From JACDAL01 sp963849115 (lineage in GTDB: Bacteria; Actinomycetota; CADDZG01; WHSQ01): a stretch of DNA of 64,000 nucleotides. Under the pieces are notes generated by a model. The model was not told the origin of the DNA. It made no database searches and worked only from the letters and a program-made list of their open reading frames with translations. Below, piece by piece: positions 1 to 10,553 of the stretch (its first letter is position 1; every line of letters begins with the position of its first letter). The position numbers and the translations under genes are program-made. The stretch is taken from assembly GCA_963849115.1 (NCBI GenBank), contig CAWKGK010000005.1, positions 1-64,000 of the forward strand, given 5' to 3'.

Positions 1-1209
1 CCCACTCCACCGCTAGGGACGCATAGCCTCCTTCGACCTGATAGGAGCCGGCCGGCGCACTTTCTGAATCACCGTAGAGATACTGCTTGCCCAAGGACTC
101 ACTACCCGTTCCCTGTCCGATCAGGCAACCGACTCAACCCCGTGCCGTGCCTTCACCGTAGGAGTCCCAGCGGAAAGACCACTCGTTTTCCGATGAGCGC
201 GGTCGAGGGTTTGCGTATACCAGTCGAGTCTGCTTGTGAAGAGATCAGGAACCAGGGCGGAGAACAAGAGGACGGCTCCCAGCCCCAACGCGGCCACCAT
301 GCGGCGCGACCGAGCGCAGGATGTCGCTCGCTGAAAGCTGAGGCGATCGCCCCCAATGCCACCAGACAGGCGCCCACAACAAAGCCGCTTCTTCCACCCG
401 ATACCCATACCGCGCCCCAGGCAGCCAGGACCGACACCAGCACCAGCATCCGGCGAGTGCTCTTTACGATCAGCAGGGTAGCAAGCCCCACCGCAAGGGC
501 TAGGACCGCCACCGATGAAAAGCGCCCGGGGTCGACGAATGTTCCCGTAGGTCTGTAAACGGGGGCCGAGCCTGAAGCCGACGACCAAGTCGATATCTAT
601 CAGCCCCGGGGTTGGTTCAGGAGGAGCGAGAAACCCCGGACCCAAGATGGCCTGGGCAATCCCGACCGCGGACGCCGCCCCTCCGAGTATCGAAAGCGCA
701 ACCAGTCGCTGCTGCAGCTTAGAGATTGGCTGAACCAGGAGATAGCCCGCCACCACCAAAGGCACATAGAGAAAGTCGAGACGCACCCGATCAAGGGCAA
801 GCGCCAATCATCTGCAATCGCTGGCACAGCCATGATGATCGCCCAACACGTGAGCAGTAGTGAGCACGGCCGGGCCGTTGCCCGTCGCCTCGCCTGCTGT
901 AGCGAGGCAGTAGTGAACAGCGGAGAGAAGAACGAGATAGATCAGATCCTTCACGAAGTAGACTGCGAGATTGTTACCCGCAAGCTTGCGGACAAGCTCC
1001 TCGACAACGAGCCAGACGAGAAATATTCCCAGCGTCAGCACCCACCGCCCGGCCAAAAGCGGCAAAGCCGCAAGAATAAGCACTGCGGCGAACAGAGCGA
1101 CCGGCGGAAGCTCGACAGGAATGGAAATGGAAAAGCGTCGGCGACAGGGCTCCAAGAAGGACGGCCATGCCGAGACAGCAATCCCCGGAAGAACGTCAGC
1201 AAGTTTCAC
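1..1209 (-). pseudogene. O-antigen ligase / Wzy-like polymerase, frameshifted, 3' end outside window
   Basis: Three reading frames together give one polytopic membrane protein of the O-antigen ligase/polymerase class, which joins undecaprenyl-linked sugar repeats in the inner membrane. The N-terminal part (GTG start at 1209, or TTG at 1248) has hydrophobic segments ending near KDLIYLVLL. A middle part carries SGGRSGFVVGA, like the SxSRx motif of the family. Positions 1-130 read GQGTGSESLGKQYLYG and then EGGYASLAVEW, typical of the periplasmic loop and following helix. At least three frame changes separate these parts, and the gene continues past base 1. It lies downstream of the glycosyltransferases, as expected for a polymerase. 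The lesions may be real decay or indel errors at a contig end. The class is fairly secure; the substrate is unknown. Confidence 0.55.
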
Positions 1210-1259
1210 GAGGCAGCCGCCTGGTAGAGAGCCTCGTATTTTGGCCAACAGAATCCACG

Positions 1260-2298
1260 CTAAGGGTGTTCATCGCAAAGTCTCTGGCCTTCCGCTCCAC
1301 ACTTTACGCCGGTCGCCGTCCTCCAATGCTGCGAGCAACGTTTCGCCAGGTCCTTGGGAGTAGCCGCTGCAGCCACGAAACCGCGGCCATCAGCCAGCAG
1401 TTCGGGCAGCGCACCGCTAGGTGTAGCCACCACCGCGCGGCCCATCGCCATCGCTTCGGCAGCTGCATAGCCGAAAGGTTCCGCCGATGCACTAGGGACG
1501 CAGACCGCGGCTGCGTCCGGTAAAGCTCTCCCAACTCGGCAAGCGACTTGGCGCCTAGGAACTCTGTTCGGCTCCCGACCCCGATCTCGGCTGCCAGACG
1601 TTGCCACACCGACCTCATAGGGCCATCCCCCGCAACTCGGAGGCGGACACCCGGCAGCATTGCCAAAGCACGGAGAAGCACATCTAGACCCTTCTTGGCC
1701 ACGAGCCTTCCCGCAAAGATCACCACATCTTCCTGCTGGTGGTTATCAAGTTCAACTTTGAAAGTGCTGTCCGAGACAGGGTTGTAGATTGTCATTGATC
1801 GGGGCACACTTATCTCTCAGCGAGGTAGCGGCTAACGCACACATTCACCGCAGCCGACGCAGCACCTACCCGGTGAAGTCGAACATTGGCACGGCCGCGC
1901 AGCCCTTGCGGGCACACGCTGCAACGACCGGATCTCTGCTCCGCGATGTCGCATCGACCCCTTGTTGACCAAGCTAATCCTAGTGGACAAATCGCTTGGT
2001 AACTCGCATGAGTGACCACGGGCCGATGCTTCGCTATCAAGGCTCTCGCGATCGCCTTTAGGGACAGACCGTTGACATGCATGACATCGACGTTGCCAAA
2101 GTCCGCTTCCGTAGTCAGCGACCGGCCTCGGATCACACGGTAGGGCCTAGCGCAGTCGCCTTGGGCTGCACCAGGGGTGCGCGTTAGGACTGATACGTCG
2201 TGACCTCGGGCCGCCATCCAGCCCGCGAGGTCCTCTGCAAAACGCTCCATTCCCCCTATGGCGGGTGGAAAGACTCGGGAGTAGAGTGTTATCTTCAT
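1260..2298 (-). pseudogene. GT4 family glycosyltransferase, two frameshifts
   Basis: The ATG at 2298 begins MKITLYSRVFPPAIGGMERF, the usual GT4 (GT-B fold) start, followed by a Rossmann-like acceptor domain. The frame changes near 1810 (after VSRYLAER) into IYNPV...VVIFAGRLVAKKGLDVLL, the donor-domain opening. It changes again near 1530 into EPFGYAAAEAMAMG, which holds the E-x7-E catalytic pair. Rejoined, the protein is about 345 residues, normal for the family. The start lies in an ATGA overlap with the upstream FkbM gene, so the two were translationally coupled. The sugar donor cannot be told. It is the downstream member of a duplicated FkbM-GT4 pair. Confidence 0.7.
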
Positions 2299-3096
2299 GG
2301 CAGGCGAGCACGTGTCTCGGGCCCCCCACGGGAAAGTCGGCGGCGAACTCATAGCCCTTTCCAAAGCCCCTCACTCGATATCCATGGCTGCGCAGCAACT
2401 TCACCGCCTCCTCGCCCGGTACGCCGTGTGCCTCAAGAATCCAGACGGGGCGTATCTCTTGAAGGAGGCGAGATGCGCCCTCGAGCATCAGATCTTCTGC
2501 TCCTTCGACATCAACCTTGACCAAGGCCGGAGGTCCATACTCATCCAACAAAAGATCGAGCGTAGTTACCCCGACCTCGACCTCACCTGATCTCTCAACC
2601 ACACTCTGGCCTGGATCGACCGAGTGTCTCCGAAGATAACGTCTCTCCTGGCACGTCCCCTACGGCGGATGCAACAACATGTGCCGCCCCGAAGCCATTG
2701 CGTTGCATGTTCTTGGCGAGGCGAATTTGATTGTTGGGATCAGGTTCGATCGCCAGGACATTCTCCGGTTCACACAGTTTGCACAGCAACAGAGTGTGAT
2801 ATCCGAAGCACGCCCCCACGTCCCAAGCACGATCGCCGCTCCCTTAGGATTTCGCACATCAATCCTTGCACGCAGGTTTCATAAATGCCGAACCAGAAGG
2901 CCTTCTCCCTATGCAGATTTAAGTACAGGTGAATCCCTCTAAGAGGTCCTTGCACCACCGGGACTTGAACAAGGGTCTCCGGTACCACGAGATTCACGGC
3001 GGACCTGGCTAGAGCAACGAGACGTGGATAGGCGTACATTCGCGGAATGAGATGGTTGCGACCAACTCGAGCGAAGACACCCGCTCCAGCTCTCAA
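2295..3096 (-). pseudogene. FkbM family methyltransferase, copy 1, frameshifted
   Basis: This is a SAM-dependent FkbM-type O-methyltransferase, probably modifying a sugar of the surface polysaccharide. In order it shows LNLHREKAFWFGIYE, then GACFGYHTLLLCKL (SAM-binding loop region) with NVLAIEPDPNN, and then LVKVDVEGAEDLMLEGA, the family's hallmark DVEGAE motif. These lie in three frames, with breaks near 2800 and 2600. A further slip near the end hides the natural CCATGA stop that overlaps the next GT4 start. The TTG start at 3096 overlaps the TGA of the upstream GT4 remnant (TTGA). It is clearly paralogous to the FkbM at 3491-4311. Confidence 0.7.
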
Positions 3097-3494
3097 AGCA
3101 AGCTGCCTTTGACCACGTCGCTCAATTTCGCGGCGAGGGGATTAACCATTGCGAGGGCATCAACATTGGTCCAGAGACCACCCTTGGACACTAGAGGCCG
3201 CGTTGCTCGTCAGAGTCGCTCGAGGCTCCCCGTCCCAAGCCAGGTACTTCAACCGGCGGTTCGGCATCTTCGGGTCGCCGACCGCCACTACGTAGCCGGT
3301 CTCCCAGCCTTTGAAAGTCGCCCCGCAATCCCGCAAACTTCCCACTTCCGCTGTCCGCCCAGAAGCGAAGGCTTCGATCACCGGTTCACCAAGCTCTCGT
3401 ACTCGGAGGGCAGAACTTGACGAGATCGTTCGTGTAGAACTCCATCCCACCAACGGTAGGCGGGAGCCACCTGAGAGTACAGGGAAACCTTCAT
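3093..3494 (-). pseudogene. GT4 glycosyltransferase remnant with large internal deletion
   Basis: The ATG at 3494 opens MKVSLYSQVAP, and an adjacent frame gives GMEFYTNDLVKF, matching the first 28 or so residues of a GT4. The sequence then passes straight to LPSEY and EPVIEAFASGRTA, which belong near residue 290 of the intact paralogue at 4308-5484. The tail GWETGYVVAVGDP...LKYLAWD also matches that paralogue, and a shifted frame reads WTNVDALAMVNPLAAK to the TGA at 3093. About 270 codons, including most of both Rossmann domains, are therefore missing. A deletion of this size cannot be a base-calling error. The start is in an ATGA overlap with FkbM copy 2, and the stop is in a TTGA overlap with FkbM copy 1. 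Confidence 0.7.
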
Positions 3495-4311
3495 GGCTCA
3501 GCAAGGATATGTTGAGAACCTGCAAAGTCGTCGGCGGCGGGCTGGTTTCCTTTGCCCAAACACCTAATCTGATAGCCGCTCTTCTGCAGAATTTGGATTG
3601 CGTTCCTTCCTTGAAGCCCGTGAGCCTCTAGTATCCAAGCAGGCCTAACCTCATCGATCAGACGAACCGAGCCCTGAAGCATCAAGTCCTCAGACCCCCT
3701 CGACATCCGCCTTGATTAGATTTGGGGCTACCATAAGTCTCCAACATGGAATCGAGAGTCTTAACAGCGACCTCGGATTTCCCCAATTCACCGGTCTCCG
3801 CTTCACCAATTTCCTCTACGACGTTCTGGCGACGATCAAGCGCATTTTTCCATAGAACGCCACGGCCAACATGCGATCCCAAGGCTACAGAAACGACACA
3901 TGCATCGTGAAAGTCGTTCAACCTCAGGTTCTTCCAAAGCCGCTTCGTGCTATCTGAATCAGGCTCGATCGCCACGACGTTCGACGGCCCGCACAACCGA
4001 CACATCAAGAGTGTGTGGTATCCACAAAAGCACCCACATCCCAGGCGATTTCGCCGAGATAAGCCGCTCACAGAGAACCCGCTGCACCTCTGGTTCATAG
4101 GTTCCTAGCCAGAAGGCTTTCTCCTTACGGAGGTTTAGGGAGAGTCGAGCTCCTCCATGGGGCCCTGGGCGACCGTCACATTGACTAGGTCGTTCGGCAC
4201 CATAAGATTCAGCCCCGCTCGGATGGCGTTCGCAACGACACGATTGCCTTGGAGATGATGTATCAGCGTAGAGGGAATCGCTCCTATGACAGCATCGGAA
4301 ACAGATCTCAA
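3491..4311 (-). pseudogene. FkbM family methyltransferase, copy 2, frameshifted
   Basis: The TTG start at 4311 overlaps the TGA of the upstream GT4. The start reads LRSVSDAVIGAIP, then LNLRKEKAFWLGTYEPE, parallel to copy 1. After a frame change come CGYHTLLMCRLCGPSNVVAIE (SAM-binding region) and VKTLDSMLETYGSP. A last frame gives EDLMLQGSVRLIDEVRPAWI and ends QHILAEP in a CCATGA stop/start overlap. Length and motif order match an FkbM methyltransferase of about 270 residues. There are at least three frame breaks, near 4170, 4060 and 3700. It is a diverged paralogue of 2295-3096. Confidence 0.68.
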
Positions 4312-5484
4312 TTCAGACCTCCTCTGACGAGTCCGTGCAATGCCTCGACAAAGGCATCAACGTTTGATGCCGGAGACCACTCCTCCACACGAGATCGCGG
4401 TTTTTCGAAAGAGTCGCTCGAGCTCGTCGTCCCAAGCCAGGGTCTTCAACCGCAGGATCAGCGCCTCCAGGTCGCCGACGGGCACGACATAACCGGTCTC
4501 CCCGTCTTTGACGAGATCCCCCACGCTCCCACAAGCGTCTGATACCACAGCCGTCCGCGCAGAGGCGAAGGCTTCGTTCACCACTAAGCCAAAGGGCTCG
4601 TACTCAGACGGGAGAACCAGGAAATCCGAAGCCGCATATATCGCGGGAAGCTGGCCTTGGTTCACGAAACCGAGAAAGTGCACGCGACTGCACAAGTCCT
4701 CCTCGCCGGCGAGCGCTTCGAGCTCTGCACGAAGTCCCCCTGAGCCGGCAAGAACGACGTGGAGTCCCTCCACACGGGCAGCTGCCTTCAACAGATCCTG
4801 AGGGCGCTTCCAGGAGACGAGCTTGGCGACACAGAGTGCCACGGGAGCATCGTCCGGGACGCCCCATGACCTTCTCAACCGCAAGCGCGATCCGCTCTCT
4901 GGTCGCTCAAAGAATTGATTGTCCACGACGTAAGGAGTAAGGAAGATCCGTTGCTCGTCGACACCCATCCGGCGCAAGTGGGCTGATGTGGCCGACGAAG
5001 GTGCCAGCACTGCGTCGCCAAACGAGAAAATATGGTGGCACAACCAGGCGCTTAAGTCTCTTTCCACGTCGATCCTCCTCGGACATCCCAAGAGTGGGCG
5101 TCCGTCGTGAAAGCCAGAACGGAGCCGGAACACTTGGCAGCGATCGCAGCAATCCAAAACGAGGGCTGTCCGGTACCCGTAGCAAACGACGATGTCGAAA
5201 CCACCCGTACGAATGAGCCCCCACAGACCGGGATTGATGAGGCTAAGAAAACCCCTGGACCGTGGGACTGGTGAACGATTCGGAGCTCTGTGAAGCCATC
5301 GATACCCATCCAGGAGAGGAATGTCCCATGAGAAATCCATATCGAAATCTGGATCCCGACCCGCCTCGGCACCTTGAAGGGAGCAGTAGGCGACCCTCAA
5401 GTCGATCCGAGGATCCTTGGCGTAGAGCTGATATAGGGGAGCTGCATACTGCACCGGATGAGTTGCTACGAGAAGCACCTTCAC
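4308..5484 (-). pseudogene. GT4 glycosyltransferase, nearly intact (3' frameshift)
   Basis: A GTG at 5484 begins VKVLLVATHPVQYAAPLY. The acceptor domain is followed by the donor domain (VALCVAKLVSWKRPQDLLKA) and YEPFGLVVNEAFA, which holds the E-x7-E pair. The product is cytoplasmic or membrane-associated and transfers a sugar from a nucleotide donor. The open frame runs to 4357, but a one-base slip near 4385 restores VEEWSPASNVDAFVEALHG and a natural TGA at 4308, where the next FkbM TTG start overlaps. Upstream it reads in frame, without a stop, from the preceding GT2. It looks like the ancestor-like copy of the deleted GT4 at 3093-3494. Confidence 0.75.
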
Positions 5485-6461
5485 CGGGTGCGCCAAAGCA
5501 ATGCCCCCGCGACGCCCCCGCATAGCGGCTTTCCATCGTGTTAGCACATCTGGACGCCTCATGAGGATATCGGTAAGCGCCGCAACAGCAGCGTAAGCAC
5601 CTCGCTCACCGATCCACCACCACCAGAAACGAAAACTCACTCCGCGCATGCCATTGAAGTGCTTCAGCCCAATGTAGGTGTAATTTCGAGCGTAGGAGAA
5701 CGAACGATGTGCCCTGTTCTTACGATTTAGCCGCTCTTCTCGGGGTGCTGCATGATGAAGCACTCGGGCACGTGGCTCATACACTACTGAATATCCAAGG
5801 GTCTCCGCCTGTAAACAAAGGTCGAGACCGTACATCGATGCATCATCGTTGTCCAGTGCCGGATCGAACTCTAATGACCTGAGGATACTGGTGCGCCAAG
5901 CCCAGTTGCACTCCATTACGGCTGCTACTTCACGCGACTCTGCCAGATCGAGAGAGGCGACGTTTCCCACATGCTGCCCATACCACCGGATAGAGCCAGC
6001 ATCGCGACGAACTATACCCACGGGCTCAGGCATCACAACGCGTCCCCCGCGCATGCAACCCCTGGATCTGCAAAGGGCTTCACAAGATTCGAAAGCCAAG
6101 TTGGTTCAGGCTCGCAGTCGTCATCGAGAAAGGCAACGATGTCGCACCCGGCCCGCTGAAGGCCCGCGTACACCGGTGCAACATGGCCAGCTCTCGATAT
6201 CTCTACCCAGCTCAGCTGAAGAGGGACTTGTGTGGTGAGGCGGCCAATGTACGCCCTGGCGTCCACATCCTCGCTGCGTCCAACCACAATCACCTGCATG
6301 GGGAGGAACTCCTGCCTAATGACGGCATCCAGGCACAGGTGAAGCCATTCGAGCCGACGCCATGTCGGTACCACGACGGATACGCTCGGTCTGTTTTCGT
6401 TCTGCCCTGTGTCCCATGAACGTCCCGGACAGGTCTTAGTCGTCAATTTGCAGGTCCTCAC
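5485..6461 (-). pseudogene. GT2 family glycosyltransferase, one frameshift, fused in frame to the next GT4
   Basis: The ATG at 6461 leads to RPSVSVVVPTWRRLEWL and then FLDDDCEPEPTWL, the nucleotide-sugar-binding DxD region of a GT-A enzyme. A slip near 6050 moves to the frame carrying GRVVMPEPVGIVRRDAG and YGLDLCLQAETLGYSVVYEP, the acceptor half, then a Trp-rich FRFWWWWIGERG segment. No stop separates this from the GT4 that begins at 5484. Either a stop was lost or the two form a natural two-domain GT2-GT4 protein. The 5' end overlaps the previous GT2 by about 25 bp. Rhamnosyl- or similar hexosyltransferase activity is possible but not shown. Confidence 0.65.
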
Positions 6462-7492
6462 AGACGCTCAGCAAGCGGACTCGTCGAGCGCCTCCAGGAT
6501 CTCGCCCTAGAAGAATCCGAAGCGCCGCTCTCAACCTCTTAGTCGCTCTAATGCCGCGCCTACTTATAAGCGTGCCCACGGCCGCCTTCCACATATACTT
6601 ACCAAAAACCGGACCAACTATCGGAGAACTGAGTACGGCGGGTAAGATATTAGCTCCCTCGTGTAAAGGATCAATGCTCGCCAGCAGTTCCCTTGTGCAT
6701 GTTCCCTGGACGCCCTGGCTCCCAAGGCTCGCGCTCCCATTATCCGCACCGCGAGCGATCGCTCCTCTCCGGCGCTGTCCAGATTCCCTCTCGCAACTTT
6801 AGCTCCAGGGCAGTTACGTCCGCAGGTCGCCACTGTCCCGCATGCGCCCGATACTCCAAAACCACCCGCGGAACTAGCATCACCCCACCTTCTCTAGCAA
6901 GGCGCAGCCACAAATCGTAGTCTTCGTCAAGTATCAATCCGACATCCCAACCTCCGGCATCTCGAACCGCAGCCGACCTGAGCAAACATTGCCCAGACAC
7001 TGGGACCCAGCCAAGGAGAACATCTCCCCACCAAACCACCCTCTTGATCGGGATATATGGATGAAGAGCTCTACGTCGATGTCCACGTTCGTCGAAATCC
7101 CGCTTCCCTCCCACCACCGCCACAACATTGGGTTGGCGATCAGCCCAACCAGTTAGATATCGGAGCGCGCTGGGCACCAGCTTGTCGTCATCGTCCATGA
7201 AGAGAACGAATTCACCCCTCGCCTCCTCAAGACCACGATTTCGGGCGGCAGATCGCTCAGACCGCCTATCCAGTCGGATGCTTCGAAACCTCGGATCCGC
7301 TAGTTCGCACAACCAACTCCACGTTGAGTCAGTCGAGCAGTCGTCCACAACGACAACCTCCCAACCAGTCAAGGTCTGCTCTTCAACGCTGGTCAGTGCC
7401 TCTTTGAGCAGCGGCAATCGATTTCGCGTGGGTATTACTACCGAAACCAAAGGACATTCCTCTTCGAGGAGACTAGATTCCTCGCCGTTCAC
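6436..7492 (-). pseudogene. GT2 family glycosyltransferase, frameshifted 3' end
   Basis: The frame from 7492 is open for 250 codons and carries LVSVVIPTRNRLPLLKEAL, WEVVVVDDCSTD, EFVLFMDDDDKLVP (DxD metal site) and LDEDYDLWLRLA, the classic GT2 series. Near 6780 the frame slips to NLDSAGEERSLAVRIMGARA, and at about 6620 it slips again to IVGPVFGKYMWKAAVGTLIS. It then runs to a TAA at 6436 that overlaps the next GT2. Rejoined length is about 350 residues. The catalytic domain itself is unbroken, so a truncated enzyme could still work. Confidence 0.7.
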
Positions 7493-7503
7493 TGTCGGGA
7501 CCT

Positions 7504-8382
7504 CTAGCTCCTGCTCGGAAGGGCGCCAGCTATCGACTCATAGATACGCCCAAAGCGGCAGCTGGCAGCCAGAAACCCCCAGGCGCATCGTCTACGAAAT
7601 CCATGGAGCAGAAACCGGAGACTAGCTCTCAAGTCCTGCCTCAACAGAGGTCTGCGACTGTAGAATCCCGGCAGCTCGGATCCCGTGCCTTCCTCGTCGA
7701 AATCTTGGCATAAGGAGTCTGACTCAGGCGCAGTTCCTCTGCGCTCCGCCGGTGCCACAACCAGGCTCCTGGCAGGTAGACAATGTGGCCTCCGCCTTGC
7801 TTATCAGACGCCTCTCCCATTCCTCCTCATCTCCATAAATCTCGATGCGTTCGTCGAATAGGTCCACAGCGAGTCAGCGCAGACCTGTGTCACGGCCATG
7901 TTTGCGCCCCATACAGCCTGACTGTTCGCTCTTCATTCCCCAAGTCGAGCTCAGTTTCCCCAAGTGTTCCTTGCCGCACAAACGTGGCGAGTTCCTTCCA
8001 GCAGCAGCCGAATGGGACCCCCGAAGCACCCAGCATCTGGATGTCGACTCGACGCCTGAACCATTGCGCTCAGCCAACCTGGAGGAGTTACAACATCGTC
8101 GTCAACAAAGCAGATCGGGACCCTGAGGCGGCCGCGATTCCTGCATTTCGAGCTCGGTTGAGGCCACGAGTCTCTTCGTGGACAAGACGCACGGTGGGAA
8201 CTTGATCGACTTTGCCTCTTCAATACGACTAGCGTGGTATCATCCGTAGAGCCATTGTCAACCACCACAATCTCGAAATTCGCTTGGATAGTCTTGTCCA
8301 AGAGACTCTCTAGAGTTTTCTGCAGGGTCGCTGCGCGATTCCTGGTGGGCACCACGACGGACACGAACCTCCTTCCATACAC
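7504..8382 (-). pseudogene. GT2 family glycosyltransferase, multiple frameshifts
   Basis: A GTG at 8382 begins YGRRFVSVVVPTRNRAATL with FEIVVVDNGSTDDT and CFVDDDVVTPPGWL, so the N-terminal GT-A domain is recognisable. After about 8160 the frame is disturbed, and pieces such as FGGPIRLLLEG, ELDLGNEE and ALTRCGP occur in different frames. The C-terminal tail reads to a TGA at 7504, 12 bp before the next GT2 start. At least four frame changes in about 880 bp make this the most damaged GT of the locus. It lies between a methyltransferase and two more GT2 genes in the same direction. Confidence 0.6.
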
Positions 8383-8413
8383 TGGACCAGCCGTAAAGAC
8401 TCCGACACGAATG

Positions 8414-9101
8414 TCATTTCGAGGCCTCGATGCACCAATAACGCGGAAAGCTGCTCGGTGTAAGCTTCGGTAGCACGTCTGGTCGTCGCTCGAGTTCCCA
8501 GGCTAGCTCGCCGGACCCCTCTCACTGTTTGGCATATTTGGAAAGACAGTTGCCAATGTTGTCCTCTGATCTGAAGAATCCTGAATCGGGCTCCTTCCAA
8601 GAGTGCAATAGTTCGTCAAGCATGAATTCCTTGAGATGGTAGGGATTCGGGTCAAGTCCTCCTTCAGCATTGGGAGTGGAAAGCAGAAGGCGGCCATTGG
8701 TACGCAGTATTCGCCCAAGCTCCATGGCGAATCCGGCAGGATCCACAAGGTGCTCGATCGTCTCCAGCGAGACGACAGCATCAAAAGTCTCGTCCTTCAG
8801 AGGTAGGTCATGCGCGTCTGCACAAATCGACTCGGTTCCATATCGCTCTGAATCCGAATCGAAGGGCGTCCATGGAGATATCGACGCTGGTAACGGACAG
8901 CGCTCCAGCTCGGAGAATGAGCTCAGACCCATAGCCTGTTCCACTGGTAACATCTGCGACTGCACAACCTCGGATCCTTTGCATGCCCATCTGTAGCGGG
9001 CGATGTGTTGAGCAACTAGGCCCGAGTCGCACAGGTCCGGAGCGATGCGCTCGACCGCCTCAGGCCGCTCTCCCAATATTTGTTGTCTGCCTAGAGCTCA
9101 T
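8414..9101 (-). pseudogene. Class I SAM-dependent methyltransferase, frameshifted
   Basis: The ATG at 9101 gives MSSRQTTNIG, joining after a slip to ERPEAVERIAPDL. In the next frame come VADVTSGTGYGSELIL (SAM motif I, here TSGTGYG) and VTSVDISMDAL. Then ESICADAHDLPLKDETFDAV and SLETIEHLVDPAGF follow, the Methyltransf_11 type post-I and motif II region. A last slip gives GELAWELERRPDVL and PRYWCIEASK before the TGA at 8414. About 230 residues in all. It probably methylates a sugar or lipid-linked intermediate of the locus. It follows wzt and precedes three GT2 genes. Confidence 0.65.
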
Positions 9102-9259
9102 CGGCACCGACCTGCTAGTCGTTTTCCTCGTTCCGAAAACTGCTGCCACTGACCACGTCAGAGACTCGAACACCTAGATGAGGAGCTCACTTGCCCACTT
9201 GAACCGAGACGGGGGCTCATCCTTAAGCGCCTGGTGGTCCAGCGGGAGAATTTGCTCAA

Positions 9260-10550
9260 TCATCGAGGGCTTGCCCGAGTAAGCGACGCGTCAATCGTCA
9301 GGATCCAATAACTCCCAGGAGTGACCAACACGTACGGGTCCGTAGAGCCAAGAGCGTAGTCACCGCTCCTGAGCCAGTAGATGACTCTGATCTGATTCCA
9401 TACGGATAGCCCCAACACAGGTCCAATCGAGCATGTCAGCCGTGCCCGATCGTTCACGTATAGAGGCCCAGAGCTCATAGGTTCGGGGACCCAAAGGTAG
9501 GGAATCAATCTTGCAAGAGATCGTCTGATGTCCAGCGTCAATGTCCAACACTTCGTGGCCTTCAAGCATCGAACACATCACAAGCGCACCCGATCTGACC
9601 ATCACTCACCCCGACGGAGAACTTGGGCTCTTGAATGGGATAGTCGGCATGAATATGAAACCTGATCTCGAGCGAATCTCCCGTCTTCAGGACATATCGC
9701 TCTTCTCCATCTGGAGCATGCACTGAGACCGCCTCGATTTTGAGGCCACGGCCTTGAACGACTCTGTCAGCGCCTTTACGCATACGTTCTTCCTCGTCGA
9801 CCCACTTCAGGTAAGTATGGAGAGTGTCCTTGATGCCACCCTCCTGAAACCACTTTCCATCGAGAAGGAAAGACCTCGCTCGCAGATAGCCTCCACCGCC
9901 GACAGGTTGTGCGACACGAACAGCAGCGTGCGGCCCTCGGCTACGAGCTTCATCATCCGCTCCACGCATTTTGCCTGGAAGCCGGCGTCGCCTACGGCCA
10001 GGGCTTCGTCCACCACGAAGATGTCCGGGTCGAGGTGGGAGGCGACGGCGAAGCCCAGGCGCAGCTGCATGCCCGACGAGTACATCTTCACCGGGCGGTC
10101 GAGGGCGTGGCCCAGCTCGGCGAACTCGACGATCTCGTCGAAGCGGCGTTTGACGTCGGCCTTGCTCATGCCCATGATCTGGCCGTAGAGCCAGATGTTC
10201 TCTCGTGCGTTGAGCTCGGGGTGGACTCCGGAGCCGACCTCGATGAGGGCTCCGACCCGGCCCCTCACCTTCACGCGGCCCGAAGTCGGATAGGAGATGC
10301 GGGAGATCAGCTTTAGAGCCGTGGTCTTGCCGGCGCCGTTGGGGCCGACGATCGCGTAGCTCTCCCCCTCTTCGATCTCGAAGGAGAGGTCCTCGAGGGC
10401 AATCGGGCCGCGGCCCTCATTTCGTTGTCCGGCTAACCTTCGTCCCGCCCGCCTCACACCCTCGGCGAAGTCGTGGCGCAGCGATGCATAGCGCGGCCCC
10501 CCGCGCGGGTAGCGCTTGGTCACGTTCTCGAAGCGGATCGCGTAGCCCAC
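9260..10550 (-). pseudogene. wzt: Polysaccharide ABC exporter ATP-binding subunit (Wzt type), 3' half frameshifted
   Basis: The N-terminal ATPase of about 240 residues is intact, with GPNGAGKTT (Walker A, about residues 69-77), YSSGMQLRLGFA (ABC signature), FVVDEALAVGD (Walker B) and FVSHN (H-loop). It is the Wzt/TagH class that exports undecaprenyl-linked glycans. A slip near 9860 continues into LLDGKWFQEGGIKDTLHTYL and KIEAVSVHAPDGEERYVLKT, a Wzt C-terminal beta-sandwich domain that in this family binds the glycan's end. More slips occur near 9605 and 9430, so the exact stop is uncertain. The start is 3 bp from the permease stop at 10554, so the genes are coupled. Confidence 0.75.
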
Positions 10551-10553
10551 GGC

